Positions 1 to 5,104 of a DNA stretch of 6,966 nucleotides are shown in pieces (positions within the stretch are counted from its first letter, which is position 1; each line of letters starts with the position of its first letter). The stretch lies in the NCBI GenBank assembly GCA_030637565.1, contig DAOWGG010000072.1, forward strand, positions 1 to 6,966, given 5' to 3'. The stretch comes from Candidatus Peregrinibacteria bacterium. GTDB taxonomy: Bacteria; Patescibacteriota; Gracilibacteria; UM-FILTER-43-11. A program made the translations under genes and the position numbers. The notes beneath the pieces are model-generated. The model had not been told where the DNA came from. It searched no databases and saw nothing but the letters and a program-made list of their open reading frames with translations.

Positions 1-28
1 CACGACTCTCCTCGTTTATGGCCCTCAT
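1..28 (-). CDS. Possible start of a downstream gene, cut by the window edge
   Basis: Reading leftward, an ATG at 26-28 opens a frame (MRAINEESR) that is still open at the window edge. It begins 10 bases after the stop codon of the lipoprotein gene, a spacing typical of genes in one operon. The upstream sequence has only a weak GGG as a possible ribosome-binding site. A competing start is a GTG at 1-3, which has a better AGGAG a few bases upstream. Nine codons are too few to identify a product, so this is only a pointer that the transcription unit may continue leftward beyond the window. Confidence 0.25.
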
Positions 29-38
29 AACATCGCCC

Positions 39-764
39 TTATTCGCGTGTTAGGCGGATGCTAAGTGTCTCGCTGCCGGTGATGGCGAAGCTTGCGCTTT
101 CGCCGTTTTCCAGCTTGATTGCTGAGTTTTGAGAAATGGTTGTTTGTTTGGCTTTTTTGAGCCAGCCATGGCTTTGTGGCGGTACACTGACAACGAAAGA
201 GCCCGAAGGTCCTTCGTTTGTGAACCTTGCTCTAGCGACGAGCTGAAACTTGTCTTCTATCCACTGACGGGAGAGTTCCCCGGGGGAAAACTCCATCTCT
301 GCGCCTTCTTCCAAAAGTTTTTCAATCCCAAGGTCCAACACGAAGTCGGTCTGGGGGCTGAAGTGTCTTTGGAACGCAGAGATCCCATAAATGGGTGTCA
401 CCTCGGCCGTGTAGCCGAGATTACTGTTCCCGTTTCCGAGAACAATATGGGGTTTAGATGGAACCCCAGTGGGTAGTATAAGAGTAATTACCAGCTCCCC
501 ATCTACCACCGCCGGTTGATTCGGGATGGGTAGGCCGGTATCAAGGTCCACGACCCCTAACCCTTCTAAATTTCCGGATCCCTCCGAAAATCTCCAGGTC
601 ACGAGGGAGATTTCTCTCCCCTGCTCACCGAAGGCTGCGTGTGCGCGATTGTCGATGATCGACGGTTGGTCAGCGGTGTGCGCCAACCTCAGTCGATTAT
701 CTTCCGCCGTGCACGTTAGCAGTAGAAGTGGGGGTAATACAAACAATATTCTCTTCTTACTCAT
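39..764 (-). CDS. Predicted exported lipoprotein, function unknown
   Basis: This encodes 241 residues. The N-terminus is a short basic stretch (MSKKR), a hydrophobic core rich in Leu and Pro (residues 6-17) and then L-L-T-C with Cys18, which reads as a type II signal peptide and lipobox. Thr just before the Cys is less usual than Gly, Ala or Ser. The mature part of about 224 residues would be lipid-anchored outside the cytoplasmic membrane. It has no further membrane segment and looks rich in beta strands, but I recognise no domain. I chose the ATG at 762-764 because a GGAG lies about 6 bases upstream and the signal peptide then has normal length; an in-frame TTG at 780-782 would add six residues. 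A perfect consensus promoter lies about 105 bases upstream. GC content is about 52% in the lines I counted by hand (1-60, 241-300, 541-600), against roughly 25-40% in the next gene. This suggests different ancestry or amelioration state. The coding call is good; the function is unknown. Confidence 0.8.
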   Translation of the reverse strand: MSKKRILFVLPPLLLLTCTAEDNRLRLAHTADQPSIIDNRAHAAFGEQGREISLVTWRFSEGSGNLEGLGVVDLDTGLPIPNQPAVVDGELVITLILPTGVPSKPHIVLGNGNSNLGYTAEVTPIYGISAFQRHFSPQTDFVLDLGIEKLLEEGAEMEFSPGELSRQWIEDKFQLVARARFTNEGPSGSFVVSVPPQSHGWLKKAKQTTISQNSAIKLENGESASFAITGSETLSIRLTRE

Positions 765-876
765 TGCTTTCTCCAGAAGCAACGAAACATGAGGGCCAAA
801 CTTTTAAAAGATCATGAAACGTAAAGACCTCCTCCCTTCACTCGTTCCATGTCTTTCATTTCGATGAATCTAGCGA

Positions 877-905
877 ATTATATAGAAGGATAAACTATAT
901 GTCAA
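877..905 (-). promoter_or_regulatory. Consensus sigma70 promoter for the lipoprotein gene
   Basis: Read leftward, TTGACA (900-905) and TATAAT (877-882) are separated by exactly 17 bases (883-899). All twelve hexamer bases match the bacterial housekeeping consensus. Transcription would start near position 870, giving a leader of about 105 bases before the ATG at 764. A second TTGACA sits at 923-928, one 23-base step upstream. It has no -10 box of its own at normal spacing, so it may be chance, part of an operator or a relic. Confidence 0.75.
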
Positions 906-963
906 CAAATAATATCATATTTTGTCAACCATCACTAAATTGTAATTATAAAATTTATTTTGA

Positions 964-983
964 CCTGCCTGTCGGTAGGCAGG
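964..983. repeat. Short inverted repeat next to the rightward -35 box
   Basis: CCTGCCT (964-970) and AGGCAGG (977-983) are perfect inverted repeats around the six-base centre GTCGGT. The right arm ends two bases before the -35 hexamer of the rightward promoter. The GC-rich arms stand out in a very AT-rich stretch. It could be an operator, a dispersed palindromic (REP-like) element, or the end of a transcriptional unit on either strand, although no T-run follows it. I recall similar CCTGCC/GGCAGG palindromes scattered in some candidate-phylum genomes but cannot verify that here. Confidence 0.6.
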
Positions 984-985
984 AA

Positions 986-1014
986 TTGACAATATCTTTA
1001 AAAATGATTATAAT
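986..1014 (+). promoter_or_regulatory. Consensus sigma70 promoter for the 408-residue gene
   Basis: TTGACA (986-991) and TATAAT (1009-1014) are separated by exactly 17 bases, a full match to the housekeeping consensus. Transcription would start near 1021, about 20 bases before the first in-frame ATG (1041) and about 74 bases before the ATG at 1095 that has a strong ribosome-binding site. With the leftward promoter at 877-905 it forms a divergent pair whose -35 boxes are about 80 bases apart. Confidence 0.8.
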
Positions 1015-1083
1015 TCGAGACCTTAATTACATACTTTTTTATGGCTTTGGAGTCATCTCACCCATTGGAACATTCAGAAGATC

Positions 1084-1089
1084 AGGAGG
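1084..1089 (+). promoter_or_regulatory. Strong ribosome-binding site that decides the start at 1095
   Basis: AGGAGG followed by five bases and ATG is a near-ideal Shine-Dalgarno arrangement and the best one in the window. It favours the start at 1095 over the in-frame ATG at 1041, which has only a T-run in front of it. Confidence 0.75.
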
Positions 1090-1094
1090 CCATA

Positions 1095-2321
1095 ATGTCT
1101 GTGGAGCGCCTTTTACTTAATTTTGCTTCTTCGGTTGGCGCTTTAAAAAAGCATGTTAAAAAATTGCTTACCATTACTCCCGATGAGTGGGTTGATTTTT
1201 CTGAACAGGAACATATTGATACTAACGAAGGCCGTGATGTGATTTTAATCGCTCGTTCAAATATTGCTCAGTTGATGGATTTTACCAATGAACATTTTTC
1301 AGTTGGTCAAATTTATAATCCTGATCTTAGTACCAAGATTGACCCTGAGAGTTTTAAGGCAATTTTTTCTGATTTCGTTGGACAATTACAAGCTTGTCGT
1401 TCTTCTATCGATGAAATAATGGGGCGCCAAGAGGAGGTGTTGGAGTCGATGCAGGAAAATCAAAAATCAACTTGTCGGTTACTCGGACGTTTGACTTATG
1501 TCGATACAGGTCTTGAGTTATTAAAGGTTTCCATACCCACAAAAGTTTCTTATTTGATTGGGGAGGCTCCCCTTATTCTAAAGCATGAAGCTGAGACAAT
1601 GTACCAGCGACTTAAAAATGAGTGGGAACAGCTTTCTGTTTATGATCGATCTGATTTTCTGCGTAAGTTGCGTATCTATGAAAAACAAAGAATTGAAAAA
1701 AATCATGGAGAATTTTTGAATAAAGATTCTTTGTCTCAAGAAGCAAGTGACAGCTTGCATTTCTCTCTTTCTTTTTTGAGTGAAAAAGAACTTCAGCTTC
1801 ATTCATGTCTTTTTAGCCTTCCCGGCTATATTCAGGATTTTCATTCGGAATCTTTTGCGAGTGATTTTACTTTGCATCTTACTTTGGAATTATGGGAAAT
1901 GAATGCGATTGATCAGCTTAAACAATTTATTGAAGCGCTTCAAAAAGCGAGTGAGGAACCTAAGAATTTAAATTCCATGGGAAGGCTTAAGCCAACGGAG
2001 GTGGATCGAATTTATAAAAAAACATTTCCTACCAAAGAAGAGTCTCAGGCGATTGATGCTGAAATTTGTGAAACACTAAAGCCGAATTTGGCTTATCAAC
2101 TGGATCCGAAATCGGCTTATTCCAGATCTTACGATGAGGGAACGTTTGCTATGCAATTTGAGTGGATTCCTTTGGACCAACCGGAAGGTTATCGATGGAA
2201 AATTCGCCAAGAGACCAATCACCCTAAGGTGGTTGCTTTTCGAACGGTTGGAAAAGCTCCTGGTAAGATCTATTATTTGCACTATAAAGCTATGAAAGAG
2301 CTTGAAGGCGAAGATGAATAA
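1095..2321 (+). CDS. Hypothetical 408-residue cytoplasmic protein
   Basis: I do not recognise this protein. It has no signal peptide or membrane segment. Most of it looks alpha-helical and charged. Residues 1-135 include likely amphipathic helices, such as the Glu/Gln-rich stretch near GRQEEVLESMQENQ. Residues 175-215 are very rich in Lys and Glu. The last 60 residues look more beta-like and aromatic, around FEWIPLDQPEGYRWKIRQE and KIYYLHYKAM. I chose the ATG at 1095 because AGGAGG lies five bases upstream (1084-1089). An in-frame ATG at 1041 would add 18 residues and sits about 20 bases after the predicted transcription start, without a Shine-Dalgarno sequence. The gene has its own consensus promoter and converges on the glycosyltransferase gene with a six-base gap, leaving no space for a private terminator. 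Local composition is AT-rich (14 of 60 G or C at 1681-1740). The coding call is strong because of length, promoter and ribosome-binding site; I infer no function. Confidence 0.85.
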   Translation: MSVERLLLNFASSVGALKKHVKKLLTITPDEWVDFSEQEHIDTNEGRDVILIARSNIAQLMDFTNEHFSVGQIYNPDLSTKIDPESFKAIFSDFVGQLQACRSSIDEIMGRQEEVLESMQENQKSTCRLLGRLTYVDTGLELLKVSIPTKVSYLIGEAPLILKHEAETMYQRLKNEWEQLSVYDRSDFLRKLRIYEKQRIEKNHGEFLNKDSLSQEASDSLHFSLSFLSEKELQLHSCLFSLPGYIQDFHSESFASDFTLHLTLELWEMNAIDQLKQFIEALQKASEEPKNLNSMGRLKPTEVDRIYKKTFPTKEESQAIDAEICETLKPNLAYQLDPKSAYSRSYDEGTFAMQFEWIPLDQPEGYRWKIRQETNHPKVVAFRTVGKAPGKIYYLHYKAMKELEGEDE

Positions 2322-2327
2322 ATGCTA

Positions 2328-3419
2328 TTAACTTTTTTCTAGGGTTTCCCACGTTTTTTCAGCACATTTTTCCCAGGTGTATTTTCCAAGTGTCCATTCG
2401 TGATTTTGAATCAGTTTATCCCACCAGCCAGTCTGTTCTACAAGCATTTTTAAATGATGAAATAGAGCCTGTGCATCATCGGTTTTGAAAAATAGGGCGT
2501 TGTTTTTAGCAATTTCATACGAAGTGGGAATCTCCGAAGCAACAATCGGGACGCCAGCGGCCATGGCTTCTAAAAGGGGTAACCCAAACCCTTCAAATAA
2601 AGAGGGAAATGTGAAGGCGAGGCAATTTGCCATTAAAGCCCATTTTTCTTTCTCACCGATGTAGTCGGTTAAGATAATGTTATCCCCTTCAGTTCCTCTT
2701 AAAATCTCAGCAAATCCAACACCTGGCTTTCCAGCGAGCACCAACTTCATGTAAGGGTTGTTCTTGTGAACCTCCTTGAATGCTTCGATGAGAATTCTTA
2801 GGTTTTTTTTGGTTTCAATACGTCCTACAAATAAAAAATAATGACGTGGTTTTAAATGATATTCATTCAAAGTTTTCGCAATATCTTCTGTGGTTAATTC
2901 AATATCAGGCGCTTCAAAACCCAGCGGAATTACGGTTATTTTATCGGGATTTGCCTGGTAAAACTTAATCAAGTCTTGTTTGGTTGCCTCCGAAGGAACG
3001 ATGATTTTTTGGGCTCGTTTCACTGCAAATTTTGCTCCAAAATCCAAGTAAGTTCTGCTCAGCCATCCATAGCTGTTTGGAAATCGCTTAAAAGCCACAT
3101 CGTGAATGGTGATCGTTGTGTTTTTTGGGTGGATGAGGGGCATTACGTGTGAAGGAATAAAGAGATTATCGATTCTCTTATTTCTCCATATTTCCCAGCT
3201 CAAACGCAATTGAGTCCACAGTCGTGGAAAAGGGATTATGATTTGCCTTACGGACTGATCGATTTTTCGTGGACTAATGAGTGCTATTTCGCTTTTATGA
3301 TTCCGAATGAGCTCATTGATCAAAAAATAAGAGTAGTTTTCCACTCCGGTTCTGTTTTTAGTGTTGTTATAGCGCGATGCGTCAACGTAAATCATAGTAC
3401 GAGTCTCAAGTGATTTCAT
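2328..3419 (-). CDS. GT-B fold glycosyltransferase, group 1 (GT4-like)
   Basis: This 363-residue protein should transfer a sugar from an activated nucleotide sugar to a lipid- or polysaccharide-linked acceptor at the inner face of the membrane, as in surface glycan synthesis; donor and acceptor cannot be told. The N-terminal Rossmann half starts with MIYVDASRYNNTKNRTGVENY (residues 9-29), the usual strand plus Gly loop. A TIHDVAFKRFP motif is at 104-114. The C-terminal donor half starts near 193 with FLFVGRIETKKNL (195-207), carrying the basic residues that contact the donor phosphates. The EX7E motif is E276-GFGLPLL-E284, followed by AMAAGVPIVAS. There is no signal peptide or membrane segment. 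Length is normal for the family and no key motif is missing. The start is uncertain: the ATG at 3417-3419 is given, but Met9 (3393-3395) begins right at the conserved strand, and neither has a clear ribosome-binding site. It is a lone glycosyltransferase here, with no glycan cluster around it, and its end almost touches the converging gene. Confidence 0.93.
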   Translation of the reverse strand: MKSLETRTMIYVDASRYNNTKNRTGVENYSYFLINELIRNHKSEIALISPRKIDQSVRQIIIPFPRLWTQLRLSWEIWRNKRIDNLFIPSHVMPLIHPKNTTITIHDVAFKRFPNSYGWLSRTYLDFGAKFAVKRAQKIIVPSEATKQDLIKFYQANPDKITVIPLGFEAPDIELTTEDIAKTLNEYHLKPRHYFLFVGRIETKKNLRILIEAFKEVHKNNPYMKLVLAGKPGVGFAEILRGTEGDNIILTDYIGEKEKWALMANCLAFTFPSLFEGFGLPLLEAMAAGVPIVASEIPTSYEIAKNNALFFKTDDAQALFHHLKMLVEQTGWWDKLIQNHEWTLGKYTWEKCAEKTWETLEKS

Positions 3420-3444
3420 GATACCATTTGTTGTTTTTGCTTAC

Positions 3445-3462
3445 CACTTACACTTGCACTTA
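3445..3462. repeat. Three tandem CACTTR hexamers in the divergent control region
   Basis: CACTTA, CACTTG and CACTTA follow one another without gaps, which puts the same sequence on one face of the helix about every half turn. They overlap the -35 region of the rightward promoter for the PUR-type gene and lie upstream of the leftward glycosyltransferase gene. Directly after them is a small dyad, ATCCA-G-TGGAT (3462-3472), inside the promoter spacer. The arrangement looks like a regulator binding site, but no regulator is known. Confidence 0.5.
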
Positions 3463-3481
3463 TCCAGTGGATTAGTATAAT
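3454..3481 (+). promoter_or_regulatory. Probable promoter for the PUR-type gene
   Basis: A perfect TATAAT (3476-3481) has a half-matching -35, TTGCAC (3454-3459), 16 bases upstream. Transcription would begin near 3488, leaving a leader of only about 22 bases. A GGAGG at 3484-3488 falls at or before the predicted transcription start and is 22 bases from the ATG, so it is unlikely to act as the ribosome-binding site. On the other strand the same bases read TATACT (3474-3479), a possible overlapping -10 for the glycosyltransferase gene, though I see no good -35 for it. Confidence 0.55.
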
Positions 3482-3510
3482 ACGGAGGCTTATTTTTTAA
3501 CATAATAAAC

Positions 3511-3948
3511 ATGGAAGACGAACTTAAAGACGAAAGTACTGAGGGTGCTGAAGAAGGCACTACCGAAGAGAGTACGGCAGATGATAGTGCCACTACGAAT
3601 GATGGTGCTACCGAAGAGAGTTCTGATGATGGAGGTTATCAGTTTGATGATGATCTATCTTCAATCGATGCTGAAGCTGCTTCTACCCCTGCTCCAGCTG
3701 CTCCAGCCACTTCTGGTGGTTCTGGTGGTGGGCAAAGAGATGGTGGTGGACGATTTGCTGATGAGGTTTTCTCTAAAACCATTCATGCTAAATTCCGCAC
3801 TTTTTATGTGGATTTGAAGGAAAGTTCTAACGGAAAATTCCTGAAAGTTAGCGAGAAGAGTCGTGGTCGAAAAAGCACCATTATGATGGATGCAGAAGAT
3901 GTGCCTGCAATGATTGAGGCTTTGCAAGAAGTGCAAAAACAGCTCTAA
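3511..3948 (+). CDS. Small PUR-domain nucleic-acid-binding protein with acidic N-terminus
   Basis: This encodes 145 residues. Residues 1-57 are acidic low complexity (runs of Glu, Asp, Thr and Ser), 58-81 are an Ala/Pro then Gly/Ser-rich linker, and about 84-142 form one PUR repeat. The repeat shows the family pattern S-K-x-I then RTFYVDLKESSNGKFLKVSE (residues 96-115), GRKSTI and a closing amphipathic helix (VPAMIEALQEVQKQL). This matches the Pur-alpha repeat layout R-FY-D-K-x5-G-FLK-E that I recall. PUR-repeat proteins bind single-stranded DNA and RNA, often purine-rich GGN sequences; bacterial members usually carry one repeat and dimerise. The acidic tail may modulate binding, which is an inference. 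A 14-base direct repeat, CTACCGAAGAGAGT, at 3560-3573 and 3608-3621 lies 48 bases apart in frame, so part of the acidic region may be a duplication. There is no Shine-Dalgarno sequence before the ATG. The gene stands alone and ends at a strong terminator. The family call rests on motif reading, not a search. Confidence 0.85.
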   Translation: MEDELKDESTEGAEEGTTEESTADDSATTNDGATEESSDDGGYQFDDDLSSIDAEAASTPAPAAPATSGGSGGGQRDGGGRFADEVFSKTIHAKFRTFYVDLKESSNGKFLKVSEKSRGRKSTIMMDAEDVPAMIEALQEVQKQL

Positions 3949-3966
3949 TTGTTTCACAATTAAAGG

Positions 3967-4001
3967 CAGGGCCTCGCAGAAATGCTTGGCTCTGTTTTTT
4001 T
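3967..4001 (+). terminator. Intrinsic terminator of the PUR-type gene, shared by the convergent gene
   Basis: CAGGGCC (3967-3973) pairs with GGCTCTG (3988-3994), with one G-T pair. A two-base mismatch and a further GC/GC pair close a six-base loop. Seven T residues follow (3995-4001). This is a textbook Rho-independent terminator 18 bases after the stop codon. The stop of the converging gene (4000-4002) lies in the T-run. In the leftward direction the hairpin is followed only by TTTAATT, so it may also stop leftward transcripts, less efficiently. Confidence 0.85.
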
Positions 4002-5049
4002 ATGCACTGGTCGCTCGTCCAATAGTGGCACTGGTTCCAATTTTAGTAGCATTTCTTGAAGTGGCTAATATGATTTTTGGAAATTTTACTTTATTAATAG
4101 CATTTAGCACTTTTGATACTTTGCTTATTTTTGCTAATTTTGATATAGCGCTTCCTATTCCCATTCCCAATGCTCCTTCTACTAAAAATTGACCGATCAT
4201 AGCTACCTTTTCAGCGGGTGAAAAGTATTGATCGATAATTTTCATAATTAAGTCTCCTTTTACCCCTATTTCTTCTAAATTTGGGTTCTTGGCTAGGTCA
4301 GTACCCATTTTGCCTAGTGCCATCAGTGTGCTTGGAAGTTTTAAAAAGCTAGTTGCTACTCCTTCAATGGCATTGGCTGGGGTCAGCAGTATTCGCTGGT
4401 AACCCTCTAATTCTTTTTGCCCGGTCATAGCTTTTACAGCTTGATTCGTATAGCTGTTTGGTAACAGTGCGTTTCTGATACTTGCGACGGTTTCACCATC
4501 AACATCAATTTTCATGTTCTGAAGGGTGTGTTCCCCTTTGCTGGCACGAGTGAAGTCTTCGTGATTTCCCAGCTTCATTCCCATTTTTATTAAAACGGCA
4601 TAAGCTAAATTTTTTCCTATTCCAGCGGTGGTTACTGGGCCATATTCAGCTTCTACTTTATCAATAGAGTCTTGAGCGCCTTTTCCGCTATTGCTCAGCT
4701 CCATTACATCGGCAAATACTTTGGCAGCAACCGCAGTGTCATGATTTTCAAAAGCTTCCTGTGCACTATCGAAAGATTTAAATGTTTCTAACCCAACAAA
4801 ATCGGCAATGGCTTCTCCCCACGTTCTCTCCTCTTCTTCGGCATTGCTCATACCTTCTTCTCCTTCATCAATTGTTTCGTACATCATGTCATCGGCTTGG
4901 CTCATTGCTTCATCAAAGTTGAGCTCTTCCATACCTTCTATATCTTCTTGTGAAAAATCCATCACTTCTGGTTCAAAGTCAGGCGTTTCCCCAGCCATAA
5001 AGATGAGACGGTTTTCTTTGATCCATTGATGTCTTTTGAAAAAGTGCAT
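4000..5049 (-). CDS. Hypothetical protein with acidic N-terminus, Gly-rich hydrophobic segment and basic C-terminus
   Basis: I do not recognise this 349-residue protein. From its first ATG, residues 1-17 are basic and aromatic. Residues 21-75 are strongly acidic and Met-rich, with MDFSQEDIEGMEELNFDEAM and DEGEEG. Residues 76-280 are mixed and helical. Residues 282-301 (VAMIGQFLVEGALGMGIGSA) are hydrophobic and Gly-rich, and could be a membrane-interacting or glycine-zipper-like helix. The last 45 residues are basic with many Lys, Ser and Thr and almost no acidic residues. No signal peptide is evident. Two starts are possible: ATG 5047-5049, used here, lies about 16 bases after the predicted transcription start but is preceded by CCTCC rather than a ribosome-binding site. 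ATG 4996-4998 (MAGETPDFEP) would remove the 17 basic residues and also lacks a Shine-Dalgarno sequence. The gene has its own promoter and is not in an operon with rny, from which it is separated by a terminator and the nested repeat. Confidence 0.82.
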   Translation of the reverse strand: MHFFKRHQWIKENRLIFMAGETPDFEPEVMDFSQEDIEGMEELNFDEAMSQADDMMYETIDEGEEGMSNAEEEERTWGEAIADFVGLETFKSFDSAQEAFENHDTAVAAKVFADVMELSNSGKGAQDSIDKVEAEYGPVTTAGIGKNLAYAVLIKMGMKLGNHEDFTRASKGEHTLQNMKIDVDGETVASIRNALLPNSYTNQAVKAMTGQKELEGYQRILLTPANAIEGVATSFLKLPSTLMALGKMGTDLAKNPNLEEIGVKGDLIMKIIDQYFSPAEKVAMIGQFLVEGALGMGIGSAISKLAKISKVSKVLNAINKVKFPKIILATSRNATKIGTSATIGRATSA

Positions 5050-5071
5050 GGAGGTATTAATTTATCTGAAT

Positions 5072-5100
5072 ATTTTAACATAAATTTGGTTTTAAGTCAA
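5072..5100 (-). promoter_or_regulatory. Strong promoter for the 349-residue gene
   Basis: Read leftward, TTGACT (5095-5100) and TAAAAT (5072-5077) are separated by exactly 17 bases. The bases just before the -10 are TGT, giving an extended -10 (TGn). Ten of twelve hexamer bases match the consensus. Transcription would start near 5065, so the first ATG (5047-5049) is only about 16 bases downstream. The -35 box ends four bases before the nested inverted-repeat element. Confidence 0.75.
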
Positions 5101-5104
5101 ATAA

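Larger units (their letters stand above)
765..1094. other. Divergent intergenic control region
   Basis: These 330 bases separate the leftward lipoprotein gene from the rightward 408-residue gene, and I see no convincing gene in them. They hold a perfect consensus promoter facing each way, an extra leftward TTGACA at 923-928 lying exactly 23 bases from the functional-looking one at 900-905, an inverted repeat at 964-983, and a leftward untranslated leader of roughly 105 bases. The leader contains a purine-rich GGGAGGAGG (828-836, read leftward) that is not followed by a useful start codon. The ten-base palindrome CTTTTAAAAG at 801-810 is also in the leader. Confidence 0.6.

Noticed and set aside
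129..792. Plus-strand reading frames of 115 and 88 codons opposite the lipoprotein gene
   Set aside because: They lie antisense to a gene that has a promoter, ribosome-binding site and signal peptide. Their translations look like random mirror sequence with many Cys and Arg and no domain pattern.
899..1120. A 73-codon plus-strand frame in the divergent spacer
   Set aside because: It runs through the inverted repeat and the consensus promoter, has no ribosome-binding site and overlaps the start of the 408-residue gene in another frame.
3484..3488. GGAGG as the ribosome-binding site of the PUR-type gene
   Set aside because: It is 22 bases from the ATG, with no other start codon at usable spacing, and falls at or before the predicted transcription start.
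3545..3817. A 90-codon frame inside the PUR-type gene
   Set aside because: It is a shifted reading of the GAT/GAA-rich acidic region, giving artificial Leu, Met and Val runs. The main frame has the PUR repeat.
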